64,000 nt of DNA from Streptomyces sulphureus DSM 40104 (GTDB lineage Bacteria > Actinomycetota > Actinomycetes > Streptomycetales > Streptomycetaceae): contig NZ_KB905815.1 of assembly GCF_000381025.1 (NCBI RefSeq), forward strand, positions 169,789 through 233,788, read 5' to 3'. Under the pieces are notes generated by a model that was not told where the DNA came from, ran no database searches, and was given only the letters and a program-made list of their open reading frames with translations. Both the position numbers and the translations under genes were made by a program. Of the stretch, positions 8,851-17,917 are shown in pieces; within the stretch, counting starts at the first letter, position 1, and every line of letters starts with the position of its first letter.

Positions 8851-11723
8851 CAGGCGCCCCGCCCGCGAGCCGGAGCCCCCGCACCGCCGGTCCGGACGCC
8901 CGGCCAGCCGGGCTCGTACCGCTGGGGGCCGCCGCTGAGGGTCACCAGGTCCGCGAGGTCGGCGTCGTCGAGTTCGGTGAGCGCGGCCTCGCCGCTGCCG
9001 AGGACCGACTCGGCCAACTGCCGCTTGCCCTCCAGGAGTCGGGTGACGCGCTCCTCCACGGTGCCCGCGGTGATGAGCCGGTGCACCTGGACACGGCCCT
9101 GCTGGCCGATGCGGTGGGCACGGTCGGTCGCCTGCTCCTCGACGGCGGGGTTCCACCAGCGGTCGTAGTGGACGACGTGCGAGGCGCGGGTGAGGTTGAG
9201 GCCCGTGCCCGCGGCCTTCAGGGAGAGCAGGAAGACCGGCACCCGGCCGTCCTGGAACTCGTCGACGAGCCGCTGCCGCTCCTCGACGGGCGTTCCGCCG
9301 TGGAGGAAGCGGGCTGCCACGCCCCGCTGTTCCAGGTGCGACAGGAGAAGGCGGCCCATCGCGACGTACTGCGTGAAGAGGAGGACGGCGCCGCCCTCCG
9401 AGAGGATCGCACCGAGGAGCTCGTCGAGGAGTTCGAGCTTGCCCGAGCGGGCGGCCGTGCCGGGAGCCGCGTCACGGAGGTACTGCGCGGGGTGGTTGCA
9501 GATCTGCTTGAGCGAGGTGAGGAGCTTCATCACCAGGCCGCGGCGCGCCATCCCCTCGGAGGCGGAGATCTCGTCGAGCGTCTCGCGGACGACGGCCTGG
9601 TAGAGGGCGGCTTGTTCGCGGCTGAGCGGGGCCGCGTGGTCGGTCTCCGTCTTCGGTGGCAGCTCGGGCGCGATCCCCGGTTCCGTCTTGCGGCGGCGGA
9701 GGAGGAAGGGGCGGACGAGCCTGGCGAGGCGCTCGGCGGCCTCCGGGTCCTCGCCCGTCTCGACGGCACGGGCATGGCGCGCACGGAAGGTCTTGAGGGG
9801 GCCGAGGAGCCCGGGGGTCGTCCAGTCGAGGATCGCCCAGAGTTCGGAGAGGTTGTTCTCGACGGGGGTACCGGTGAGCGCGATGCGCGCCGGCGCGCGG
9901 AGGGAACGGAGGGCGCGGGCCGTCGCGGAGCGGGGGTTCTTCACGTGCTGCGCCTCGTCGGCGACGAGCAGGCCCCAGCGCTGCCCGGAGAGCGCGGGGG
10001 CGCTGCTGCGGAGGGTGGCGTAGGTGGTGAGGACGAGCCCGGGACCGCCCGGCGGCAGACTCCGCCCCGGTCCGTGGAAGACGTGGACGGATTCGCCGGG
10101 CGCGAAGCGGGCGATCTCGCGCTGCCAGTTGGCGAGGAGCGAGGCGGGGCAGACGACGAGGGTCGGGTCCGGGTGGGCACGGTGCAGGTGGAGCGCGATG
10201 AGGGTGACGGTCTTGCCGAGCCCCATGTCGTCGGCGAGGCAGCCGCCGAGCCCGAGGCCGGTCATGCGGTCGAGCCAGGCGAGGCCGCGGAGTTGGTAGC
10301 CGCGGAGCGTCGCGCGGAGCGCGGGCGGCTGCGGGAGCGGCGGAGGCTCCTCGGTGAGGCGGCGCTGCAACTCTGCCAGGGCGCCCTCGGGAACGGCGGG
10401 CAGCGGCTCGCCCTCCACCTCCACCTCTCCCGTGAGCAGGACCGAGAGGCTCTCGGACGGCTCCAGCAGCCCGAGTTGGCGCTTTCGCGCCTTGCGTACG
10501 AGCTCCGCGTCGACGGGCACCCAGGAGTCGCGCAGGCGGACCACAGGGCGGTGCGCCTCCGCGAGCGCGTCCATCTCGGACTCGCTCAGCGGTTCGCCGT
10601 CGAGCGCCAACTGCCAGCGGAACTCGAGGAAATCGCCCTGCTCCAGGAGCGGTTCCCGCTCGACGGCGGGGCCCGGCGCGGTCGCCCGCACGACCACGCG
10701 CGCGGAGAGCTCCTTCGCCGTCCGCCGCGGCCAGTGCACGTGCACCCCCGCGCGCTGGAGCCGCCGTCCTGCACGGCCGAGGAGGTCCTGCACCTCCTCC
10801 TCGGTGAGCGCGAGGACGTCGGGAACCGAGCGCTCCAGCAGCCGCCCCAGGGGCGCGAAGACCCTTGCCGCCCGGCGGAGTTCGGCGAGCGCAGCGGCCC
10901 TGGCACGCGGCCCGAAGTGCTCGGCGCGCTCGCCGGCCCACACCTCGGCCGCGTCCGCGACGAGCGCGGGTTCGGCCCTGCTGCGTAGCTGGACCACGGC
11001 GGCGCCCGCCGTCTCCGCTGCCCCGACGTCGAAGACGGCTGCGTCCCCGAGGTCGAGCCGCAGCTCCAGCGTGACGCCGGACTCCTCGACGGCGGCGACC
11101 TCGCGCGCCCAGCCGCGCGCCTCCGGCAGCCGCTGCGGTTCGGCCGCCGCGAACGGCAGCCCGGCGGCGAGCGGCGCCGCCGGGGTGCGCGGGAGGGTGT
11201 CGGCCACCGCGTCGAGGAAGGCGCGGAGCAGCTCCTCCGGGTCGGGGAGGCGCGGCGGGACGCTGCCGGGCTCCGGGACCGCGTGGCCCTCGGCGGGCAT
11301 GGCAGCGGCCGTGCGGCGCAGTTGCTCGCCCTCGGCGCCCGGGAACGGCCTGGCGTGCCAGGCGTCGAGAGCCCGCGGGGTGAGACCGGGGGCGAGCCTT
11401 CCGCGTGCGGCGAGTTGGAGGGCGTGCAGCGCGGCGGCGCCCCAGCAGGCCGCGGCCGGATGCGCGTGGGGCGCGCCACGCGCACGCGTCAGCACGGGCA
11501 GGGCCTCGGAGACCGGCAGCAGCACCGCAGGCACCTCCTGCACCCGCACCCCGCTGCCGTACGCGACCGCGACGCCGATCTCGACGACCTCGCCCGCACC
11601 GCTCGGAACCTCCTCGCCCCCGGGCCGCCAGAACGCCAACCGCCCCTGCCGCGGCACCTCTTCGGGCAGGAAGACGACGGCGCAACGGACCAGCTCGGCG
11701 GCGACGCCCTCGGGCACGCCCAT
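8850..11723 (-). CDS. SNF2-family ATPase/helicase
   Basis: A 957-residue protein. The N-terminal ~450 residues include the SNF2-associated bacterial domain. The two RecA lobes carry motif I LADDMGLGKT (~498-505), motif II DEAQ (~588) and motif VI region HRIGQ (~869) next to YDRWWNPAVEEQATDRAHR. These double-stranded-DNA translocases remodel nucleoprotein; bacterial members include RapA-like and uncharacterised types. The start ATG at 11723 is set by GGGAGG seven bases upstream; the reading frame stays open further up without a ribosome site. It overlaps the SWIM gene by one base, suggesting a DNA-translocating complex that uses the SWIM protein as adaptor. Confidence 0.9.
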   Translation of the reverse strand: MGVPEGVAAELVRCAVVFLPEEVPRQGRLAFWRPGGEEVPSGAGEVVEIGVAVAYGSGVRVQEVPAVLLPVSEALPVLTRARGAPHAHPAAACWGAAALHALQLAARGRLAPGLTPRALDAWHARPFPGAEGEQLRRTAAAMPAEGHAVPEPGSVPPRLPDPEELLRAFLDAVADTLPRTPAAPLAAGLPFAAAEPQRLPEARGWAREVAAVEESGVTLELRLDLGDAAVFDVGAAETAGAAVVQLRSRAEPALVADAAEVWAGERAEHFGPRARAAALAELRRAARVFAPLGRLLERSVPDVLALTEEEVQDLLGRAGRRLQRAGVHVHWPRRTAKELSARVVVRATAPGPAVEREPLLEQGDFLEFRWQLALDGEPLSESEMDALAEAHRPVVRLRDSWVPVDAELVRKARKRQLGLLEPSESLSVLLTGEVEVEGEPLPAVPEGALAELQRRLTEEPPPLPQPPALRATLRGYQLRGLAWLDRMTGLGLGGCLADDMGLGKTVTLIALHLHRAHPDPTLVVCPASLLANWQREIARFAPGESVHVFHGPGRSLPPGGPGLVLTTYATLRSSAPALSGQRWGLLVADEAQHVKNPRSATARALRSLRAPARIALTGTPVENNLSELWAILDWTTPGLLGPLKTFRARHARAVETGEDPEAAERLARLVRPFLLRRRKTEPGIAPELPPKTETDHAAPLSREQAALYQAVVRETLDEISASEGMARRGLVMKLLTSLKQICNHPAQYLRDAAPGTAARSGKLELLDELLGAILSEGGAVLLFTQYVAMGRLLLSHLEQRGVAARFLHGGTPVEERQRLVDEFQDGRVPVFLLSLKAAGTGLNLTRASHVVHYDRWWNPAVEEQATDRAHRIGQQGRVQVHRLITAGTVEERVTRLLEGKRQLAESVLGSGEAALTELDDADLADLVTLSGGPQRYEPGWPGVRTGGAGAPARGRGA

Positions 11724-12044
11724 ACCGCCACCTCCCGCCGTTGCTCGCCGTACACCTCTGCGTACGGACGGACACCGCACTCGATGCCCACCCGCACGCG
11801 AGTCTACGAACGACCACTGACAGGCCCCCGGACACCGCGACTTCCCGCCCTAAGCCGGGAAACGGCCGAGCAGCACCGTGCCCGGTCCCGGACGCGCAAG
11901 GCACGCCGTCGTCAGGACCTGCCCTCGAAGACGGCGTCCTTGGTCCCCGACCGCTCCAGTTGGGCAGCGGCGCGAGGAAGTCCGGTCCACACCGCACCCT
12001 GCGCCTCCGGAGGGGCGCCCGGCACGGTGCCGGGCGCCCGGGGA
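11724..12044. other. Intergenic region between GH16 and SNF2 genes
   Basis: About 320 bases. It holds the GH16 terminator at its right end and, presumably, the SNF2 promoter at its left end. No coding frame here has a credible start. Confidence 0.5.
12013..12039 (-). terminator. Terminator hairpin after GH16
   Basis: A perfect 13-bp inverted repeat, arms 12013-12025 and 12027-12039 (GGGCGCCCGGCAC), six bases beyond the GH16 stop codon on the minus strand. There is no U-tract, as is usual for actinomycete terminators. Confidence 0.75.
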
Positions 12045-12905
12045 TCACTCTCCGCCGGTGACGCGCACGTGGTCGACGACCATCTCCTGCGGGAACTCGG
12101 TGCCCTCGTCGGGGGAGCCGGGCCAGTCGCCCCCGACGGCGACGTTGAGGATGAGGTAGAAGTCGTGGTCGAAGACCCACTCACCGCCGACGTCCTCCGG
12201 TGTGAGCGTCTGGTACTCCGCACCGTCGACGGACCAGGTGATCTCGTTCGGCGACCAGTCGACCGCGTACGTGTGGAAGTCGTCGGCGAAGTCGCTTCCG
12301 TCGGGGAGCCGGTAGCTGGCGCCGACCCCGTCACCGCCCGAGTAGCCGGGCCCGTGCACGGTGCCGTGGACGGTGTCCGGCTCGTTGCCGACGTTCTCCA
12401 TGACGTCGATCTCGCCGCAGGCGGGCCAGCCGACGTCGCCGATGTCCGTTCCCAGCATCCAGAAGGCCGGCCACATCCCTTGGCCCCTGGTGATCTTTGC
12501 GCTGACCTCGGCGTGCCCGTACGTCGTGGTGAAGGTCTGCGCGGTGTTCATCCGGGCCGAGGTGTACTCGCACGGCCCGTACCAGCACTGCTCACCGTTG
12601 GCCTCCCGCTTCGCCGTGATGACGAGGTGGCCCTCGCCGTCGAGCTGGGCGTTGGAGGTGTCGTCCGTGTAGTACTGGAGCTCGTGGTTGCTCTCGTTGT
12701 CGCCGGGGTCCAGCCGCCACTTGGAGGAGTCGACGGGGTCGCCCGCCGCCCCGTCGAACTCGTCGCCGAACTCCGCCGCGGCGGCGGCCTTGCCGTCCGT
12801 TCGGTCCTGCGCTGCGCCGGCGTCGGCGGGGGCGGTGAGCCAGGGGACGGTGGCGAGGGCCGCCGTCGCGGCGAGCCCTGCGAGGAGGGAGCGCTTCTTA
12901 CGCAT
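12045..12905 (-). CDS. Secreted glycoside hydrolase family 16 (beta-glucanase/laminarinase-like)
   Basis: A 286-residue protein with a Sec signal peptide (MRKKRSLLAGLAATAALATV...ADAGA, cut near residue 31). The GH16 catalytic motif is complete: E165-I-D-V-M-E170, nucleophile and acid/base glutamates on one strand. Upstream ELQYYTDDTSNAQLDGEGHLVI and GMWPAFWMLG are typical of bacterial endo-beta-1,3-glucanases and agarase relatives. It should cleave extracellular beta-glucan, probably laminarin-like. No carbohydrate-binding module is present. ATG 12905 was chosen because it begins the signal peptide and GGAAGG lies upstream; the frame is open further up without function. Confidence 0.88.
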   Translation of the reverse strand: MRKKRSLLAGLAATAALATVPWLTAPADAGAAQDRTDGKAAAAAEFGDEFDGAAGDPVDSSKWRLDPGDNESNHELQYYTDDTSNAQLDGEGHLVITAKREANGEQCWYGPCEYTSARMNTAQTFTTTYGHAEVSAKITRGQGMWPAFWMLGTDIGDVGWPACGEIDVMENVGNEPDTVHGTVHGPGYSGGDGVGASYRLPDGSDFADDFHTYAVDWSPNEITWSVDGAEYQTLTPEDVGGEWVFDHDFYLILNVAVGGDWPGSPDEGTEFPQEMVVDHVRVTGGE

Positions 12906-13031
12906 GGAGCGGGTGCCTTCCTGTGGGGGAAAGGGCCACCGAGGCGGCCCCGAGGACGGCCACGCACCCAGGACACGGGCCTTGCCGCGGGACGGGAACC
13001 GGCCTGCTCGACAGCCGCCGTCCGCGCAACC

Positions 13032-13060
13032 ATCACAGAGTGACGTCGCATACATGTCAA
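13032..13060 (-). promoter_or_regulatory. GH16 promoter
   Basis: On the minus strand, a perfect TTGACA -35 (13055-13060), a 17-base spacer and a TGTGAT -10 (13032-13037). This gives a 5' untranslated region of roughly 120 bases. Confidence 0.5.
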
Positions 13061-13165
13061 CACCTGCGCGCGAATTGGCAGTTCAGGCCCGCGGCGGACG
13101 CGCGACGTGACGTGACGAAGCACACCCCGCTCGCCCGGTTTTCGCACACATGACCCTGTTAGCGT

Positions 13166-13196
13166 TGCACCCGGTGCAGAGCGTGCATCGGGTGCA
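13166..13196. promoter_or_regulatory. Tandem TetR-type operators
   Basis: Two 13-mers 18 bases apart: TGCACCCGGTGCA (13166-13178, a perfect palindrome around its central C) and TGCATCGGGTGCA (13184-13196, one mismatch between arms). They lie 31-61 bases before the TetR start codon, as expected for autorepression of the TetR-MFS operon. Confidence 0.6.
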
Positions 13197-13226
13197 CGAA
13201 ATCCCGGGACGAGAACGGACGAGGCT

Positions 13227-13826
13227 GTGACGGAGAGCGAGCGGAGCGACCTGCGTGCCGCACGCCGTCAGCAGACCCACGAACTGATCTCCCGCACCGC
13301 ACTCGAACTCGCCCTGGAGCGCGGCCCTTCGGCGGTGACGGTCGACGAGATCGCCACGGCGGCCGGCGTCTCCCGCCGAACCTTCTTCAACTACTTCGCG
13401 GCGAAGGAGGACGCGCTCCTGACGGGGCCGCCGGCGCCGAGCGCGGAGGAGTTGGAGCGGTTCGCCGCGGACCCCGACCCCTCCTGGTCGGACGCACTGC
13501 GGCGGCTCCTCGTCGGGCACGCGCGCGGCGCCGAGCACCAGCGCACCCACATCCACGACACCCACCGGCTGCTCTCGGCCCACCCCGAGCTGGTGGCACC
13601 GATGCACAGGCGGTTCCTCGCCTTCGAGGAATCGCTCGTCGCAGCCGTCGCGGACCGCAGCGCACGGACGGGCGGCCCGGTCGACGCCCAGGTGGCGGCG
13701 GCTCTCTCGACGGCACTGCTACGGGTCGCGACCGAAAGGTGGCTCGCCGAGGAGGACCCCGACGAGGGCCGCCTCGCCACCCTCGTCGACGAGGCGGTCT
13801 CGGCTCTCCGCAGCCTCCTCTCCTAG
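13227..13826 (+). CDS. TetR/AcrR-family repressor
   Basis: A 199-residue regulator with an N-terminal TetR helix-turn-helix (ALELALERGPSAVTVDEIATAAGVSRRTFFNYFAAKEDALL, ~residues 25-65) and an all-helical ligand-binding C-terminus. GTG start with GACGAGG upstream. It is the first gene of an operon with an MFS exporter 105 bases downstream, so it most likely senses an exported toxic compound and represses its own operon through the tandem palindromes just upstream. Confidence 0.9.
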   Translation: MTESERSDLRAARRQQTHELISRTALELALERGPSAVTVDEIATAAGVSRRTFFNYFAAKEDALLTGPPAPSAEELERFAADPDPSWSDALRRLLVGHARGAEHQRTHIHDTHRLLSAHPELVAPMHRRFLAFEESLVAAVADRSARTGGPVDAQVAAALSTALLRVATERWLAEEDPDEGRLATLVDEAVSALRSLLS

Positions 13827-13931
13827 CCCGGCGCCCACCGGCGGCACGCGCCGGGTCACCGAGCACCACTCGCGGGACGCCCCGCACCCCGACTCGCACC
13901 GCCCCGAGGGCGGCCCACTGCCAGGAGCACG

Positions 13932-15683
13932 ATGACCGACCCCCGCACACCCGCCACCGAACGCGCCGCAGGCGCCGCGGGCAGCAACCGCACCGACCAC
14001 CACGCCACGGAGGAGAAGGTGAAAGAGAAGACCGCCCCCGACCTCGACGGCATCGACCCGCGCGTCTACGCACGGCGCTGGAAGATCCTCGGCGCGCTCT
14101 GCGTCAGCCTCCTCACGGTGATGCTCGCCAACGGCAGCCTCACGCTCGCGCTGCCCGGCATGAGCGCCGACCTCGGGCTCAACACGCTCCAGCAGACCTG
14201 GGTCCTCGACCTGTACTCACTCGTCTTCGCCGCGCTCCTCTTCACGTGCGGCGCGGTGGGCGACCGCTACGGACGCAAGGGCGTGATGCAGGCCGGCCTG
14301 GCGATCTTCACCCTCGTCAACGTCTACGCCGCGGGAGTGGCCGACTCCGGTGCCGAACTCATCGCGATGCGCGGCCTGATGGGCATCGGCGCCGCGCTGG
14401 TGATGCCGACGACGCTCTCCCTGATCAACAACGTCTTCCCGCGCGGCGAGCGGGCACGGGCGATCGCGATCTGGACCGGTGTCGCGGGCGGCGGCGCCGG
14501 GCTCGGCAGCGTCTTCAGCGGCGTGCTCCTGGAGCAGTTCGACTGGCGGTCGGTCTTCCTCGTCAGCGCGGTGCTCAGCGCCGCCTCCCTGCTCGCCAAC
14601 CAGCTCCTCGCGCCCGAGTCGCGGGACGAGAAGCGCACCCCGATCGACTGGTGGGGCGGCCTCCTCTCGACGATCGGCATCCTGGGCCTCGTCTACGCGA
14701 TCATCGAGGGCCCCTCGGAGGGCTGGACCGACGAGTGGATTCTCGCCGCCATCGGCGTCGCCGTCGTCGGACTCGGCCTGTTCGTCTGGTGGCAGCTCCG
14801 GGTCAGGCACCCGATGCTCGACCTGAAGCTTTTCCGGAACCCGGTCTTCAGCATCTCCACCGTCGCCTGCACCATCGCGTTCTTCGCGCTGATCGGCTCG
14901 ATGTTCGCGCTCGCGCAGCTCTTCCAACTCGTCCTCGGCTACGGAGAGTTGAAGTCGGCGCTGCTCACGCTGCCGATGATGGTCCCGATGATGCTCCTCG
15001 CGCCGCTGGTGCCGACGCTGGTGCGCAAGTGGGGTCCTCGCTGGACGATGACGACCGGCCTCGGCGTCATGAGCGTCGGGTTCCTCCTCAGCACCCAGTG
15101 GGACGCGCACGTCGGCTACTGGTCCGTGCTGCTGCCGATGGTCGTCATAGCCCTCGGCATGGGTCTGATGATGCCGCCCGCCACCGACCTGCTGATGTCG
15201 AGCGTCCCCCGGAACCGCTCCGGCATGGGATCGGCGATGAACGACACCTCGCGCGAGCTCGGCGGAACGATCGGCATCGGCGTCCTCGGCTCGCTCCTCA
15301 GCTCCGGCTACGCGGCCGGGATCGCGGGGGCGGTCGTCGCACTGCCGGACAGGCTGAAGGAGGTCGCGGAGAGCAGCCTCGCGGGTGCGCTCCACGGCGT
15401 CTTCCCCGCGCTGCGCGAGACGGCGGGGCCGCGTGCGGCCGAGCGGTTCCTCACCGAGGCCCAGCAGGCGTGGATGGACGGGCTCACCACGGCGCTCCTC
15501 GTCGCCGCGGGGATCAGCATCCTCGCCGCACTGATCACGGCCGTCGGGATGCCGGGCAAGGCGAAGATCGGCCGGTACACCGGGCCCGCCGCCGAGCCGG
15601 ACTCGCCCGCGCCCGAGGCGCCGGCGGACGGCCCGGAGGCGGACGCCGAGCGCGTGCCGGAGCCCGCGGGGTCCGGACGCTGA
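13932..15683 (+). CDS. MFS drug exporter, DHA2 (EmrB/QacA) family
   Basis: A 583-residue protein with about 14 predicted membrane helices. It has the DHA2 motif A (GDRYGRKGVM) between helices 2 and 3 and a motif-C-like GVAGGGAGLGSVFSGVL segment in helix 5. Proton-driven efflux of hydrophobic drugs or metabolites is expected. An unusually hydrophilic N-terminus (~45 residues) and a Pro/Glu/Ala-rich tail are cytoplasmic. ATG with AGGAG seven bases upstream. Co-transcribed with the TetR gene. Confidence 0.9.
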   Translation: MTDPRTPATERAAGAAGSNRTDHHATEEKVKEKTAPDLDGIDPRVYARRWKILGALCVSLLTVMLANGSLTLALPGMSADLGLNTLQQTWVLDLYSLVFAALLFTCGAVGDRYGRKGVMQAGLAIFTLVNVYAAGVADSGAELIAMRGLMGIGAALVMPTTLSLINNVFPRGERARAIAIWTGVAGGGAGLGSVFSGVLLEQFDWRSVFLVSAVLSAASLLANQLLAPESRDEKRTPIDWWGGLLSTIGILGLVYAIIEGPSEGWTDEWILAAIGVAVVGLGLFVWWQLRVRHPMLDLKLFRNPVFSISTVACTIAFFALIGSMFALAQLFQLVLGYGELKSALLTLPMMVPMMLLAPLVPTLVRKWGPRWTMTTGLGVMSVGFLLSTQWDAHVGYWSVLLPMVVIALGMGLMMPPATDLLMSSVPRNRSGMGSAMNDTSRELGGTIGIGVLGSLLSSGYAAGIAGAVVALPDRLKEVAESSLAGALHGVFPALRETAGPRAAERFLTEAQQAWMDGLTTALLVAAGISILAALITAVGMPGKAKIGRYTGPAAEPDSPAPEAPADGPEADAERVPEPAGSGR

Positions 15684-15686
15684 CAT

Positions 15687-15710
15687 CGGCGGGGGCCGCG
15701 GCCCCCGCCG
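15687..15710. terminator. Bidirectional terminator between MFS and RidA genes
   Basis: A perfect 24-bp palindrome with 12-bp arms (CGGCGGGGGCCG and its complement) between two convergent genes, four bases after the MFS stop codon. Confidence 0.8.
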
Positions 15711-15735
15711 TCTGTTCACCCTGTGCGGGCCGGTC

Positions 15736-16173
15736 TCACTCCAGTGCGGCCGTGAGTTCGATCTCGACGCATGCCCCGCTCGGCAGCGAGGCCACGCCGA
15801 TCGCCGAGCGGGCGCACGCGCCGCGCTCGGCGAGCACACGGGCCAGCACGTCGGACGCCGCGTCGGCGACGCGCGAGTGGTCGCGGAACCCGGCGACGGC
15901 AGCGACGTACACGGTCATCCGGAGCAGCCGCACGCGTGCGAGCTCTTCGTCCTCCAACGTGAGCGCCAGCAGCGCGTTGCGCACCGCGATCCGGGCCGCC
16001 TCCCGTGCGTCGTCCAGCGCGACGTCGGCGCCGACGACGCCGGGGAACCGCATCTCGCCCTGCGCACGCGGAGTCATCCCCGCGGTCGCGACGGCCGCCC
16101 CGCAGCGCCTGACCGGCTGGTAGTGCCCCTGCGGGGACGGGATCCGCAGCCCCTCCAACTCGGGGTGTGTCAT
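15736..16173 (-). CDS. RidA/YjgF-family protein
   Basis: A 145-residue Rid-superfamily protein, of the type that hydrolyses reactive enamine/imine intermediates released by PLP enzymes or amino-acid oxidases. Visible features are the N-terminal PSPQGHYQPVRR and the FRDHSRVADAASDVLARV helix followed by GVASLPSGACVEIE. The usual catalytic arginine of the archetype (in an R-x-x-x-V/A-x-LP context) is not obvious: here the LP is preceded by SAIGVAS. It may belong to a non-archetypal Rid subfamily. AGGTGACG precedes the ATG. Last gene of the kip/pxp-like operon, 7 bases after the PxpC stop, so probably linked to the same substrate chemistry. Confidence 0.8.
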   Translation of the reverse strand: MTHPELEGLRIPSPQGHYQPVRRCGAAVATAGMTPRAQGEMRFPGVVGADVALDDAREAARIAVRNALLALTLEDEELARVRLLRMTVYVAAVAGFRDHSRVADAASDVLARVLAERGACARSAIGVASLPSGACVEIELTAALE

Positions 16174-16180
16174 CGTCACC

Positions 16181-17200
16181 TCACCTCGCGTTCCCTCCGC
16201 GGCGCCGCCGTTCTTCCGACGTGGCGACGCGCAGCGGGTCAATGATCGTGGTCATGCGTGCGCGTACCGACTGGACGGCCTCTGCCTCCCGGACGCGCAG
16301 CCGACGGGCGTCGGCGATCGTCAGCGGGACGAACCGCACCGGGCCGCCCGGCCGGGTCTGGGAGAGCGCGTTCATCGACGACGTGCAGATGACTCCCACC
16401 ACCGGGTATCCGGCCGACAGCCCCCGTCCGCGGTTCAGGACGAGCAGTTCCTTACCGCCCGAGACCTCGATCGACCCGATCGGCAACGCACGGGAGAGGA
16501 TCTCTCCCGCGTCGAGGCGGCGGGGTACGCGTCCTTCGAGGCGCGCTCCCACCGCATCCGTCTTGTCGGTCATGACGTAGTCGCCCTCGAACAACTCGCC
16601 TGCCCGGTCCTCGAAGAGGTCACGGCTCTCCCCCGGGAGAACGCCGAGCTCTCCTTCGGCGAGCAGCGGGTTGCGCGGCGGGGCGCACTCGGGAAAGGCG
16701 TACTGCCGGCCGGAGAGGTCGAGGCGATCCCCGTCGCCGCAGGACAGGGTCGTCCCGGGGACGAGGTCGAGGCCGAATCCGAGAGTGCGGTCCGGGGAGA
16801 CACTGCCGAGGAACGCGTCCGCGCCGTGGAATCCGCCGAAGACACTGACGTAACTGCGCATGCCGTCGCGGATGTCCCGTACGGCGAGTTCCCACCCCGC
16901 GGGCACGACGACGGCCTGGTGCGTCCGTGCGGAAAGACCGCCGACCGTCACCTCGGCGCGCGCCCCGGTGACGGCCACGACAGAGTCCTCGTCGAAGCGG
17001 ACGACCAGGTCGGTCATCGTGGCCTCGAGCGACGGCAGACTGGTCGGGTTGCCGACGAGGGCGTTGCCGTAGTGGTAGGCGAACTGGTCGAGCGCGCCGT
17101 TGGCGGCGATGCCCCAGGACGCTCCCTCCGGGCGGCCTGCGTCCTGAAGGACCGCGAAGGTGGCCTCGACGACGGTGGCCGTGCCGGACGTTCTAGACAC
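16181..17200 (-). CDS. pxpC: 5-oxoprolinase subunit C-like (PxpC/KipA, allophanate hydrolase subunit 2 family)
   Basis: A 339-residue KipA/allophanate-hydrolase-2 family protein: N-terminal ANGALDQFAYHYGNALVGN (compare GAMDxxAxxxAN-LVGN of the family), central GGF-GADAFLGS, and C-terminal LLVLNRGRGLSAGYPVVGVICTSSMNALSQTRPGG. With PxpA and PxpB this family forms the ATP-dependent prokaryotic 5-oxoprolinase. The GTG start overlaps the end of pxpB by eight bases and uses GGAGG inside it, so the two are coupled. Whether the substrate here is 5-oxoproline is open, because PxpA and PxpB have diverged motifs. Confidence 0.85.
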   Translation of the reverse strand: MSRTSGTATVVEATFAVLQDAGRPEGASWGIAANGALDQFAYHYGNALVGNPTSLPSLEATMTDLVVRFDEDSVVAVTGARAEVTVGGLSARTHQAVVVPAGWELAVRDIRDGMRSYVSVFGGFHGADAFLGSVSPDRTLGFGLDLVPGTTLSCGDGDRLDLSGRQYAFPECAPPRNPLLAEGELGVLPGESRDLFEDRAGELFEGDYVMTDKTDAVGARLEGRVPRRLDAGEILSRALPIGSIEVSGGKELLVLNRGRGLSAGYPVVGVICTSSMNALSQTRPGGPVRFVPLTIADARRLRVREAEAVQSVRARMTTIIDPLRVATSEERRRRGGNAR

Positions 17201-17909
17201 GGAAGTCCTCCATGCTCAGCCCTTCGTACTTCGCCCACTCGCCGTCGTTGATCGGGAAGTAGCTCACGAAGTCGCCGGGACGGTACGCGCACACGGGGTC
17301 GTGGCGGGTGGAGACAAGCCGGGCGGGGGTGCGTCCGATCAACTGCCATCCCGCGGGCGCGCTCACGGAGTAGATCAACGATTGCACGCCTGCCACCGCG
17401 ACCGAGCCCTCGGGCACCCGCACTCGTGGGTCACTGCGACGCGGAACGGATACGCCGTCGCGCAGCCCGTCCATCATCGGCGACGCCGCCGGCGCACCGA
17501 AACAGCGCACGAGGTACCAGTTCGCACTGTGCAGCCCGATGAGGTCGTCCTCACTCTCACCGAAGTGCTGTGCCACGAGGCCGAGATCGGGGCCCAGTTC
17601 TCCTCCGTAGCGGACCGGGACGGAGAACCGTCTCGGCTCGCCGTCGGTGGTTGCTGCGGTACGGCCGTCTCGCGTGACCGCGTACTCCAGCACCGATTCG
17701 AGGTCCTCCAGCCTGATGCTCAGGCTGTCGAACTCGACCAGCGCGGAGTCGTAGGTGGCCGCTACCCCGCTGATCGCAGGAAGACGGAGCTCCTGCAGAC
17801 AGGCCACCAGACGCCGTACGCCGTTCCAACGCTCCTCCGAATCGCCTTCGGTGAACCGCACCCTGACAGCAGCGTCCCCCTGGGAGGTGATCTCCACCCC
17901 GCCGTGCAT
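17193..17909 (-). CDS. pxpB: 5-oxoprolinase subunit B-like (PxpB/KipI family)
   Basis: A 238-residue KipI/allophanate-hydrolase-1 family protein: GDAAVRVRF near the N-terminus, SVPVRYGGELGPDL in the middle, and VRVPEGSVAVAGVQSLIYSVSAPAGWQLIGRTP toward the end. The family's usual G-F-x-P-G-F-x-Y-L stretch reads GAPAASPMMDGL here, a clear departure. It partners PxpC (8-base overlap) in ATP-dependent ring opening in the known complex. ATG 17909 follows GGGGGCGG. It lies 8 bases after the DUF1445 gene, in the same order as ycsI-kipI-kipA of Bacillus. Confidence 0.8.
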   Translation of the reverse strand: MHGGVEITSQGDAAVRVRFTEGDSEERWNGVRRLVACLQELRLPAISGVAATYDSALVEFDSLSIRLEDLESVLEYAVTRDGRTAATTDGEPRRFSVPVRYGGELGPDLGLVAQHFGESEDDLIGLHSANWYLVRCFGAPAASPMMDGLRDGVSVPRRSDPRVRVPEGSVAVAGVQSLIYSVSAPAGWQLIGRTPARLVSTRHDPVCAYRPGDFVSYFPINDGEWAKYEGLSMEDFRV

Positions 17910-17917
17910 ACCGCCCC

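Larger units (their letters stand above)
12906..13226. other. Divergent regulatory region between GH16 and the TetR-MFS operon
   Basis: About 320 bases carrying promoters in both directions: a GH16 promoter (13032-13060) and two tandem TetR-type operator candidates (13166-13196). No gene is seen. Confidence 0.6.

Noticed and set aside
5380..9168. A 1262-codon plus-strand frame
   Set aside because: It runs antisense through several genes with clear domains, lacks motifs and has Arg/Gly/Ala-rich composition typical of shadow frames.
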